Below, piece after piece: positions 1 to 9,312 of a DNA stretch of 64,000 nt (its first letter is position 1; each line of letters starts with the position of its first letter). The notes beneath the pieces are model-generated. The model did no database searches and had not been told where the DNA came from. It saw only the letters and a list, made by a program, of their open reading frames with translations. The translations under genes were made by a program, and so were the position numbers. Source of the stretch: Gymnothorax reevesii (taxonomy: Eukaryota; Chordata; Actinopteri; Anguilliformes; Muraenidae); assembly GCA_029721435.1 (NCBI GenBank), contig CM056580.1:72751367-72815366 (forward strand), read 5' to 3'.

Positions 1-32
1 CTCCTGATATCCCTGCCAAGGCAGATGGGGCA

Positions 33-1176
33 GTGGTCAAGCAAATTGTTGTTCCAAAGGTTTACAAAAATGAGATCTTAACAATGGCTCATAGTTTACC
101 TTTAGGAGGTCATCTCGGTTTTAACAAGACTGTCGATAAGATCATGAAACACTTCTTCTGGGTTTTGGAAAGATGTTTCCAACTTTTGCAAAAACCTGTC
201 ACACTTGTCAGGTAGTTGGAAAACACCAGTTAGACCCACCTGTAGCTCCATTGCAGGCTATCCCAGCATTTGGGGCGCCCTTCTCTAAGGTCATTGTTGA
301 TTGTGTTGGTCCATTACCCAAGACTAGATCTGGAAATCAGTACTTGTTGACAATCATGTGTGCATCAACCAGATTCCCTGAAGCCATACCTCTACGTAAC
401 ATCAAGGCAACTGCAATCTCAAAGGCTTTGACAAAGTTCTTCACATGGTTTGGCCTTCTCAGGGAAATTCAGTCAGACTAAGGTAGCAGTTTCACTTTCA
501 GATTGTTTCAGCGGGTTGTGTATGAACTAGGTGCAAAGCAGATTCTTTCTAGTGCCTATCATCCAGAGAGTCAAGGTGCCTTAGAGTGGTTTCATTCCAC
601 TCTCAAGACCATGATGAGGGCTTATTGTTATGATCATGAGAAAGACTGGGATGAAGGTGTTCATTTGCTGTTGTTTGCTGCTAGAGAAGCAGTGCAGGAG
701 TCTACTGGATTCAGTCCGTTTGAGCTGGTGTTTGGCCATGAAGTGAGAGGACCTTTGCAATTGTTGAGTGAACAATGGCAAGAAAAAGAGCCACATATCA
801 GTCTGTTAGACTATGTTAGCAAGTTCAAGGAAAGATTGTGTGCAGCATGTGACCTAGCCCAAGAGAACTTGAAATCAAGTTAGGGAAAAATGAAAACTTG
901 GTATGATCATAAAGCTAGAAGCCGTGAGATTAAACTAGGAGACAAGGTCCATGTGTTGTTTCCCTTGCAGTCCAAATTTCATGGTCCTTATGAAATTCTA
1001 CAAAACTCAATGATGTCAATTACATTATGAAGACTCCAGATAGGAGAAAACCAAAACTGTTGTGTCAAATTAACATGCTGAAGCCTTATCATGACAGAAA
1101 TGCTAGGGTTGCAGCTGTCACTTCAGATTCTCCTATGGTCGAGACGTGTGAAGATGAGGGAGGAGTTTCAAAATGA
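33..1176 (+). pseudogene. Retrotransposon integrase, broken
   Basis: The N-terminal zinc-binding region shows His residues in AHSLPLGGHLG (frame 3), then KHFFW. The CHTC pair of the same HHCC finger lies in frame 2 from 173, so a frameshift falls between about 165 and 200. The catalytic core follows: the first Asp in IVDCVGPLP (codon near 298), the second Asp in QSD at 476-478, and the Glu in SQGALEWFH (codon 584-586). A TAA at 479-481 replaces the Gln or Asn codon expected right after the second Asp, and a TAG at 882-884 breaks the C-terminal part. Another frameshift near 1003 moves the tail (KPKLLCQINMLKPYH) to frame 1, which ends at TGA 1174-1176. Integrase would insert the cDNA copy into the host genome. 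This copy cannot make a full protein. Confidence 0.85.
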
Positions 1177-1787
1177 TGACACTAGAATTAAAGCTGAAGT
1201 TCTTTCATGTAAATTGTCAAATTCTGAGGTGTTGCAAAATCTTGATGTAAAACTCCAGCACTTGGATCCCTCACAGAAAGATCAGTTTGAGAGGTTGATC
1301 AAGAAATATAAAGATCTATTTCCTGATGTTCCAAAGAGAGTTTCTATTGCTTTTAATGATGTAGATGTTGGTGATGCCAAACCAATAAAACAGCATCCGT
1401 ACCGGATTAATCCTGAAAAGAGAAAGATTGCTGAGAAAGAGGTTGAGTGCATGTTAGAAGATGACATTATCAGACCCTCCAACTCAGATTGGAGTTCACC
1501 CTGTGTGCTAGTTCCAAAACCTGATGGAAGTACTAGATTCTGTACAGATTATCGCAAAGTCAATCCTGTAACTAGAACTGTTGTGTTTCCAATACCTAGG
1601 ATTGATGATTGTATCGATGGAGTAGGGCAAGCAAAGTTTCTGAGCAAGAATGATTCATTGAAGGGTTATTGGTGTGTGCCTTTAACTGATAGGGCCAAGA
1701 GCATCTCTGTTTTTGCCACACCATCTGGGTTATGCCAGTATGAAGTCCTACCCTTTGGCATGAAAAATGCCCCAGCCATTGTCAGTA
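1177..1787 (+). pseudogene. Gypsy reverse transcriptase, 3'-truncated
   Basis: Frame 2 carries a recognisable gypsy RT N-terminus: IKQHPYRINPEKR, then WSSPCVLVPKPDGSTRFCTD, DYRKVNPVT, the palm segment SKNDSLKGYW that holds the first catalytic Asp, and LPFGMKNAP. Homology stops immediately after the Ala of NAPA, before the YxDD motif. The thumb, RNase H and 3' LTR are therefore missing. The reading frame is open from 1091 to 1810, but the last seven codons belong to the unrelated repeat that follows. The sharp loss of homology suggests a deletion or an insertion at this point. Confidence 0.85.
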
Positions 1788-2149
1788 AGTCCCGAATGTT
1801 TTCTTTATAACGTTACAGTGTCACCAAAAGAGAACCAAAATAGAATGTTCCCCTAAAGACAACGTTCCCTTGAGGACTTATCACCAAACGGTAACTAAAT
1901 GGGAATGTTCTGATTATGTCCCAAATGTTTATCTTTCTAACGTTGCAGTGTCACCACAAAATAACCAAAATGGGATGTTCCCTTAAAGCTAGCTTGGTTA
2001 CTTTGAACTGTTGCACTTTCATAGCTTAAAGGGGACATTTTAGGAACGTTCCTAATGTTCTCTAAAGTTTATGGACGTTCGTCACCTCCAGAGAACCTTA
2101 CGGGAATGTTAGTACAGTTCTCAGGTAAACGTTCCCTTCTAGCTGGGAT
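1788..2149. repeat. Repeat block with AACGTTC/GGGAATGTTC motifs
   Basis: The stretch is built from short degenerate words such as AACGTTCCC, GGAATGTTC and AACCAAAATGGGATGTTC. A segment with TAACGTTACAGTGTCACCA near 1808 recurs as TAACGTTGCAGTGTCACCA near 1938, giving an approximate 130-bp duplication. No coding sense is apparent. It could be the inner or terminal part of a non-autonomous DNA transposon, but I cannot name the family. Confidence 0.5.
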
Positions 2150-2604
2150 GGCTCTCACTATGGGTTGCTGGAGTCTCTGAGCCTTAGAAACGGCGGATAG
2201 ATGTCATCGACTTTATTTCTCATCAGTTCTTGAATTTCTTGAGATTGCAACATCATGTGCCGCTTTTTGTCTTCTTCACATTGACAGTCATGTTATATTT
2301 GAATGATGTTTAGATTCAACAGAACTGGCAGCAATCATGCCATGGTGTAGCTTGTGAAAACTTGAACCCTAATATCAACTTAATATTTTAATTTAGTGAA
2401 TAAGGAGGCAATTATATTTTCACAACAGTCCAGGCGGGTTGGATAGATTTTTTGTCTTCAATGAGTGAAATAATCTCTTAAAAACTGCATTTAGTGTTCT
2501 CTCAGTTTATCTTAAAATTAATATGATGATCTGAAATATTTAAGTGTGAAAAATATGCAAAAATAGACAAAATTGGGAAGGGGGCTAAGACTTTTTCACA
2601 GCTC
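2150..2604 (-). mobile_element. Tc1-like element, 5' half only
   Basis: On the minus strand the sequence starts with a terminal repeat (AGAGCTGTGAAAAAGTC...), an AT-rich leader, then codons matching the start of a Tc1 transposase helix-turn-helix (near EIQELMRNKV) and ends inside that domain near 2150. It aligns over its length with the Tc1 half at 18176-18602, for example GGAAGGGGGC near the end of both. TA follows the end at 2605-2606, as expected for Tc1. The catalytic part is absent. Confidence 0.7.
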
Positions 2605-2606
2605 TA

Positions 2607-3105
2607 CATGTGAAAAGTTTCTATTATGATAAGACATTCGAGTCACAAGTTATGTTTGATAAAGTCAGCTGAAGCCACATCCAAAAATATGCTATAGGAT
2701 GTCACATACATACCATACAGCTCACATCAAAACGAAAAATTGCGAGAACTCTCCCTAACTTACCGCTGTTTTGCTATCTTTGTATCGCTACTTTACCACC
2801 AGACTAACTCGTTGTTTCGCAAGATTAGTGCTGAAAGCCTTTTAACTGCTGACAGTGATTGTGAGGCGGATAGTGGGAAAAAAATCTTTAAAAACAGGGG
2901 CTAAATGGTGCATTCTAGAGCATTCTGAAGACAAAATATTACATTTCAGCACAAGACATTGGCTTAGTTTTTTCTTCATTACACTGATATATTGTTATAT
3001 TTTCTATTGTTGTCAATGCATTCTACACCTTTTCTAGCTTTGGCGAAGAAAAGATGGATTTAGCCAAAATTAGCAACTGACAAGGTGAGAGGAAAATTAT
3101 TAAAT
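2607..3105. other. Anonymous AT-rich sequence
   Basis: No protein motif, RNA gene or clear repeat boundary is seen. The short open frame at 2855-3037 has no recognisable domain. Confidence 0.4.
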
Positions 3106-3199
3106 AAAGGAATAAGTCCCGAGAAGCAGTGGGTTACAGTAACGGCGGAGGGGCGTTTTAAATCACTGTAACCCATTGCTTCAAGGGGCTTATTCCTTT
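3106..3199. repeat. Near-palindromic hairpin repeat
   Basis: Two 35-nt arms (3106-3140 and 3165-3199) are inverted copies with about four mismatches, separated by 24 nt containing CGGCGGAGGGGCG. Each arm runs from AAAGGAATAAG to GGGTTACAGT. The GTGGGTTACAGTAA word recurs at about 4758, so the sequence belongs to a wider local family. This is compatible with a small foldback element. Confidence 0.7.
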
Positions 3200-3263
3200 T
3201 ATACAAGAGTCATCAGAAGATGACATATCCCACCGGTTCCACATAATTCGTGATTTGTGGCAG

Positions 3264-3555
3264 AGTTATTGAATTCTGCTGTAGAAAAAGGACAAAGTCC
3301 AATTTTTGGGCTGTTTTTGGCGTAGAAATCAAAAATTTGGGGCAGAATGGAACTGAAACCCCCAAAAGGCACAACTACAGTATAAGGGTAAGTTCCATAC
3401 CGAATTTGAAGTTTCTAAGTAGCAAAGTTTTTGAGTTCTGTCCCGGAAACAAGATGAAGTCCAATTTTGGGCTGTTTTTGGTGAAAATTTCCGAAATTAT
3501 GGGCAGCATGGAACTGAAACCCCCAAAAGGCATAAGTACGCCATAAGAGTAAGTT
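3264..3555. repeat. Tandem repeat, 162-bp unit, about 1.8 copies
   Basis: GAATTCTGCTG at 3271 and GAGTTCTGTC at 3433 start equivalent positions, and AAGTCCAATTTTTGGGCTG plus GGAACTGAAACCCCC recur at the same 162-bp offset. Because 162 is a multiple of three, the open frame at 3250-3546 runs through both copies. I read that as a by-product of the repeat, not as a gene. ACGGATGGACGGACATGG follows at about 3560. Confidence 0.75.
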
Positions 3556-3878
3556 CTTACGGATGGACGGACATGGCGATGACTATATCCCACGGTATTC
3601 CATACCAGTGGGATAAAAACGGTTACCCTATGTATAACTAGCCCATTAAATAAACACACAAGAAAAAAATTGATTTATTGGTAATAATGCAACAATAAAA
3701 TTGAGAACTTCCACCAAGCAAGATAGAGAGGACAGAATGGTTGGACAGCAACGTGGACACTAAGATTGCTTTTTCATCTAGCGCCATTTTCATGTCACAA
3801 AAGGCTATTTGGGCTCGCTAATGTAGATATACTATGAAAGCAGGCTATTTTAGTGTCTCCTTTAGTATCCCAAAGACC

Positions 3879-4440
3879 CCGTTAAACAATTATGTTCGTT
3901 TCGTTTTTCGAGTTTCCTTCTTCTCAATTTGCGCTGATCGGCCAAATCATTACAACCAGCAGCGAGAGTAGGGAACGATTGACTTATTTTCCTCAACACC
4001 GGCAAGTGTGGAGAACAAATGTTGAATTGTGCATTAGTTTGCTAGCCAGCTTGTCAACTAGCTTGACCCCGTTAAATAATTTTACGTTCATTCCGGTTTT
4101 CGAGCTTCGTTGTTCTCAACTTGCGCCGATCGTCCAAATCATTACAACCTGCAGCGAGAGGAGGGAATGATTGACTTATTTTCCTCAACACCGGCAAGTG
4201 TGGAGAACAAATGTTGAATTGTGCATTAGTTTGCTAGCCAGCTTGTCAACTAGCTTGACCCCGTTAAATAATTTTTCGTTCATTCCGGTTTTCGAGCTTC
4301 CTTGTTCTCAACTTGCGCCGATTGTCCAAATCATTACAACCTGCAGCGAGAGGAGGGAATGATTGACTTTTGTCCTCCACATTTGCCGGCGTCCAGGAAA
4401 ATATGTTGAATTGTGCATTAGTTTGCTAGCTGGCTTGTCA
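3879..4440. repeat. Tandem array, 192-bp unit, nearly three copies
   Basis: GACTTATTTTCCTCAACACC starts equivalent positions at 3981 and 4173, and GACTTTTGTCCTCC does so at 4365, giving an exact 192-bp period. The unit includes GTTGAATTGTGCATTAGTTT, AGCTTGACCCCGTTAAA and TTACAACCTGCAGCGAGAG. The period is 64 codons, so the open frames at 3892-4362 repeat the same 64-residue pattern. A related flank (GGTTACCCTA...AAACACACAAGAAAAA) occurs on both sides, at about 3622 and 4469, so the array may sit inside a larger duplication. Confidence 0.85.
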
Positions 4441-4470
4441 ACTTGCTAGCGTTCACTACAATGGATGTGG

Positions 4471-4939
4471 TTACCCTACACACAGCGCATAAACACACAA
4501 GAAAAAGTCAACAATTTATCGCTAATAGACTACTGAAATAGCGTGCAAGTTAGCAACATAGCTTGCATCGCAAAAGTGATATTGAACTCTGTAATGCAAT
4601 AGCTAGCTGGGTAGATCGGTTATCGGGTTAAAAGGCTAAACATCGCTGACACTGAAATAGCGAGCTACAAGTCTTAAAACAAACGTAACCTAACGAGTCA
4701 ATTGAGTGCAGAGAAGTTTGTTGCGCGCAGGGATATTTTGTGCTGCTGCCTGCCACAGTGGGTTACAGTAATTTTATACCGGCATGGAACGCGGTTCAGC
4801 CAATCACATTTAAGGACAGGAGGCACCCGTTAATACATATTGAGCATGGCTTTGGTCAAGCCGTGCACCATTTTTTTGGCTGTGTTTTTCGAAAATTAGC
4901 CGTGCAAATCACGGCTGCACGGCTCGCTAGCTAAAACTA
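4471..4939. other. Anonymous, repeat-related
   Basis: The first 90 bases resemble the sequence at 3622-3700. CAGTGGGTTACAGTAATTTT at about 4755 relates to the hairpin at 3106-3199. No gene is recognised. Confidence 0.4.
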
Positions 4940-5350
4940 AGGACAGGGGCCTATTCACCATGATGTAGCATCCACTCTTCTTTTTAACACAAAGAGGAGG
5001 CGTGTGGGCATTGAGGAAATATGTTTCTTGAGTTAAGCCATTGGAATTTGATCCCACTCTTGGTTAATACAGGCTTCCAGCTGCTGGAGAGTTTTGGGTC
5101 TCCTTTGATGGACTTTTCGTTTAATTATGCGCCAAATGTTCTCAATCGGTGAAAGATCAGGACTTTGTCACTTTGCTACAGTCCATTTTAAATGGGCCTT
5201 GGCCCACAGAACATGGCGGCGCATCTGGATCAAGTCCAACAATGGTTTTTTTGCATGACAGTGTTTTAGGTGGCATCTGTGGATGGCACCGCAGAATTTA
5301 TTTACTGACAGTGGTCTCTTGAAGTATTCTTGGGTCATGGGCCACCTGTA
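4940..5350 (-). pseudogene. Tc1-like transposase with internal deletion
   Basis: Minus-strand codons near 5345-5165 encode a Tc1 helix-turn-helix region (QEYFKRPLSVN, AIHRCHLKHCHAKK, VLWAKAHLKWTVAK). The sequence then jumps directly to the C-terminal tail (SPIENIWRIIKRKV, LEACINQEWDQIPM) without the roughly 140 residues that should lie between. The first two catalytic Asp residues of the DDE domain are in the missing part; the Glu of PIEN remains. It is the same family as the element at 43924-46407. Confidence 0.8.
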
Positions 5351-6674
5351 CTTCAATACTTTATACAGTATAATTCTCGGGAAAAGTATTCCATACGAAC
5401 GCGACAATTTCATATAAAAGTATTCCATAGGGAATGAGTAATATTGGCAAGATGATTTAGTAATGAGCTAATGGGCAGTCTGAAATTTGGCTTGCCCGGT
5501 TCATGGAGCTCCCCATTTCTGTAGCACAAGTTTCGAGGAGAATAAATGGGAAAATCAGATATTAATATTGACATTTTAGTTTCCTCCTTTGACCTATTGC
5601 ATTATATTTTCTTGTTCATTGTTTAAAAAAAATGCAGTTTAGTTCTGCACTTCAGTCAGTGCTGAGCACCATGTTTTCTGACGTCTTTCACAATTCTTCA
5701 TTCCTGTCTTTACTGTAGTTAATACTGCATTTGATTCCACAGATCACATCATATTTCAGCTCCAGTTCATGTACACCAAATACGGACAGTCGGCCCTGAA
5801 AAAAATGACCATGAATGGCACATGAGCAACAGGATGGTGCTTCAGTACAACCTTTGTCAGAGCACTGCTCGCACTTGATCCAATAACCGAATGTCCCACC
5901 ACAGATACAACTTCACTTACAAGCAATCCTGACAAAGCATTAGTTCCACTCTAAACGCACAAGTGCTGCAATAAAATATGTAAGAATGCATTTGGCCTTT
6001 TAAAATCCTGTTTACATTCAGATCCCTGCCTGTCTTTTTTTTCTTTTTACTCAGCAGTTTAATTAAAATGCTTTTAATGAGGTCCTTAATTGTAGAAGAA
6101 ACAATAAAGATATCATATATCGTACTTCTGAATCTTGCTGGAATTGGTTTGCCATTAATAAAAAGTTGGGAAAGAGCACTCGAAACAGTGGACACAGCAA
6201 TATTAGGAACTAGTGAAAAATTTGGCAGTTTAGGACTGAAGTTTTACATTTATTGGACCAGCAAAATAAGTTTTTCTTGGCTGAGCAAGATGAAGGACAA
6301 CCTCTTCCATCAACCTACCAATAAGGGTTACAAAAACAAATATAATATAGGGGATCGGCTTCTGTCATTATTAATTGACGTGATGGATGACCTTTTGACC
6401 TTGAGGCTGATACAATTTGTGTGCTTGAATAGTCAGCTCATCCCCAGATTTGTGCTCCATCCAGAATCTTTGGGATGCCCTCGACCAACGTGTTCGGCTT
6501 TGGTAACCACTTAAGGCTAATATCCGCCTACTCACCTTTGACCATTTGGTACAGTCCATACATCAAGGAGGTGTAGCCAGGGGTGCTGCTCGCAACTTTG
6601 GCCCCTATGACTGGAAATCGATTCCCTCCCCTCCCCCCCCATATACAGCACACACACGCACGCATGCACACACG

Positions 6675-6699
6675 TATATATAAGTAAGTAAGTAAGTAT
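6675..6699. repeat. (TAAG)n microsatellite
   Basis: TATATAAGTAAGTAAGTAAG lies just after an AC/GC-rich stretch (ACACACACGCACGCATGCAC). Confidence 0.8.
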
Positions 6700-7023
6700 G
6701 TAGACCTTCAAATTAAATCCTTTTGGCCTTCGTGTGCTCACTTAGTGCCTACAGTTGAAATTTATGACAGTGTCATTATAATTGCACATTGCATGGCAAG
6801 AAATTCACAAAAAACTATTTTGGCCGTGAGCAAATTTAATAGAGGATGGAGAAGCAACCCGGTAAGACCACAGAATCAGTCAAAATCAGGATCAATCAAG
6901 TTGGTGGAAATGGTGCAAACTTAGGCAATATTCAAATAAAGTAAATAAAATAAATAGTAATAAAATAAATAAATAGTATCTATTAAAAAGCCAAATTGAA
7001 CGCGAACAAACACAATTCAATTT

Positions 7024-7150
7024 CAAACAAGGCAATCAGAGATAGCAGACCTGGCCCCAGCCACGGGCTGACAGACAGACTGACAGAAACACACACACAC
7101 ACATGATCATTGCTTAACCTGGCCCCCTAGGGGAGGGGCCAGGTAAGGGA
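7024..7150. repeat. Dispersed repeat, copy 1
   Basis: CAAACAAGGCAATCAGAGAT, GCAGACCTGGCCCCAGCCAC, an AGACAGACTGACAG tract, an (AC)n run and GGCCCCCTAGGGGAGGGG occur in the same order at 51740-51866. GGGAGGGGCCAGGTAA is doubled at the right end here. Confidence 0.8.
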
Positions 7151-8410
7151 GGGGCCAGGTAATAAAAAGATCGATCCTTCAACCTTAAACACCACATTGA
7201 CTCTAAAGCACCCATAAGAATCATATATTCAGAATCTGTCATATGCATTAACAGTAGGTTATATTGGCTACACATACGTAGTTGTGATACAAGGTAACTA
7301 TTTGGTTTGAATGAACTGGGCATGGATAACCTAGCCTGAAATCCATCCATATCCAGCTTTGGTCGCTCCAAACGATCACTTGCCGATACGTCTGGCCTCA
7401 GTCGGCAGGCTTTCAAATATTCGCACAAAATCCATGCGAGGTCTGTGATTGGCTCACAGCCGCATGGTCCCTTTTCGGGGGAGGACTAACATCATCACCA
7501 TGGCCAAAGACAATAGAGGAAGGAAGACTTTTCACCGAGGAGCAATTTTTGGTATCAGTCATGTGGGTGCCCCGCCCCTTTAGATAGACTTGTGGTGGGT
7601 CCTGAATGACAATTCCTATGGGGAGAAGTGAACGTGAGCACAGATTATCACTGATTATTTTGTCTATTGTCCCAGAATTAAATATTGGACTTATTTTTCT
7701 CAGGCCCCCCTTACGGCGCCGCTGTGGGTAGCAGCGAGCCAGCAGCGGACATACCCAATATTGATTTGGGTAATATTAAAACCCACCTGCTTTATCATCT
7801 ACGCCGCTGAGAGATTCTAATTTGTCAGTTTCGACTAGTGATTGAAATTTACTGCAATATTATGCAACCTGTCAACACTCACTGAAAGTGAGTTTCTGAA
7901 CACGATCATAATTCTTATAATGAGGAGTGCTGCATTTATATTTTTGTAGCTGGCAGCTATATATGGACTTTTAGACCATTGTTGCGCTCATCCAAGTTGG
8001 TTTATTCCATGTGCCCATTAGCATCTTTAAAAAGAGTTCAGATGTCAACTGTTTTGACCAAGTCTCCTCTCCGTTATTCATGAAGCATTCAAATCGCCCA
8101 ATAAGGTTATGTGGCCATGGGGTGATAAATGAAGCTGAAATTATTAGCTTGGTCAATACTGTTGCCATCGGCTCGTGTGAGTTTGCATCGGAGATGGAGT
8201 AATGTGTTGTTTAAGTTCACATAATCTTCTTGTTCCCAGCTATGAAAAACCTGAGAGGATGGTGTCTGAAACGGCCAACAGCAGTGGCACTCCCAAAGAG
8301 ATGCTCTTCTTGATAGTTGTATGAGTATATGGAACAGCAACAGATCCAATTCTGACTTCATCCGTTCCTGTGACACGTCAATGAAAGCCAAAACAAGGCC
8401 ATCAGAGAAT

Positions 8411-8530
8411 GCAGACTTCACCCCATTCACGCAAATATTGGCAAGTGCGGAAACACAAACAACCACGCAGAGCCACTAGATGGCAGACTTCAACCATTCA
8501 CACAAATATTGGCAAGTCCGGAAATATAAA
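8411..8530. repeat. 72-bp tandem duplication
   Basis: GCAGACTTCA at 8411 and 8483 start two copies containing CAAATATTGGCAAGT and GGAAA(C/T)A(C/T)AAACA, followed by an AC/AGAC-rich tail. Confidence 0.65.
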
Positions 8531-9020
8531 CAGACAGACAAACAAACACACACACAGAGGCGCTAAAGTACAGTAAAGTTTTAAGTGAAGTTAAAATATA
8601 TGTTATTTTACCAGTCATTTTTGTTTTTTTATTTTATGTTATTTTTCTTTTTTCCTCTTCCTGTTGTTTTTACCAACTGTGCATCAAGTCAAGTGCTTGA
8701 CTTATGTTTTTGGCACATCCCTCAGGCAGCCTTTTCTGTTTGAATTGTCATCAGTATGCGTTCTACCCATCTTGAGTATCCATGTTTAAACAACTCACTA
8801 TAAGTTTGTTTACCCCATATCTAGCCATCTTTTCACCATTTGAGGCCAAATGTTGCTTGGCTATGTTGAAACTATTCTTAAGTAGCGGTAAAGCCGTTCA
8901 AAGTAAACCTTGGAAAACTCCTCTAAGATCACTGCCGTAAATAACACTTCCGCCACTAAAGCCAGGCAACCCATTACCTGCCTGTGTCACGCAATATTTA
9001 ACTTTTCTGTGTGGCTCTGT

Positions 9021-9312
9021 CAGGGCTCTCAACTTTCATTCATTCGGCATGAGTTTAAATGACATATTCACGTTCCTGTGCTGTAGTCAGAAATAATTCA
9101 TTCAGCATGTTTGTAAGAGATTATCAGGTGGAATTGAAGTCCTTGTGCATTGAATTGGAATTGCATAAAAATGTATGGTCTTATTGAATTTAAACAATTT
9201 GAACAATCGTGAAACACAGGGATTGCGGTGATTCAATAATTGTTGACTACGGCACAGGAACATGAATGAAGCACTTAATCTCATGCCGAATGTGTGAAAG
9301 TTAAGAGCCCTG
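9021..9312. mobile_element. Foldback-type MITE with hAT-like ends
   Basis: The left end CAGGGCTCTCAACTTTCA and the inverse of the right end CAGGGCTCTTAACTTTCA match, and the inverted repeat extends inward to GCATGAG and then through GTTCCTGTGC(T/C)GTAGTCA. The CAGGG start is typical of hAT elements. The 8-bp flanks (GGCTCTGT and CACTGTGT) agree at five positions only, so the target duplication is decayed or absent. A diverged second copy lies at 52470-52800. No coding capacity. Confidence 0.7.

Larger units (their letters stand above)
1..1787 (+). mobile_element. Ty3/gypsy retrotransposon pol remnant, Gmr1-like (INT before RT)
   Basis: The block reads integrase first and reverse transcriptase second on the same strand, with a linker of about 90 codons. 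In ordinary Ty3/gypsy elements RT and RNase H come before integrase. The reversed order is known for the Gmr1-like group of deuterostome gypsy elements, and the protein motifs are gypsy-type, so that group is the best fit. No LTR, gag, protease or RNase H is seen: the left side runs off the window and RT stops abruptly near 1787. Frames change at least twice and there are in-frame stops, so this is a dead copy. A rearranged ordinary gypsy copy is the alternative, but the sequence runs without a visible seam from the integrase C-terminus into the RT N-terminus. Confidence 0.8.
5351..9020. other. Anonymous sequence with scattered simple repeats
   Basis: No recognisable protein, RNA gene or complete element is seen on either strand. 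The open frame at 6068-6514 (148 codons) and the minus-strand frame at 8107-8466 lack known motifs and conserved context. The interval contains purine- and AC-rich microsatellites and the two repeats listed separately at 7024-7150 and 8411-8530. Confidence 0.4.

Noticed and set aside
3250..3546. Open frame across the 162-bp repeat
   Set aside because: Openness follows from a period divisible by three; no motif.
6068..6514. 148-codon open frame
   Set aside because: No recognisable domain, no splice or codon-use support, and it overlaps other frames; treated as chance.
8107..8466. 119-codon minus-strand open frame
   Set aside because: No domain recognised and its start lies in a 72-bp tandem duplication.
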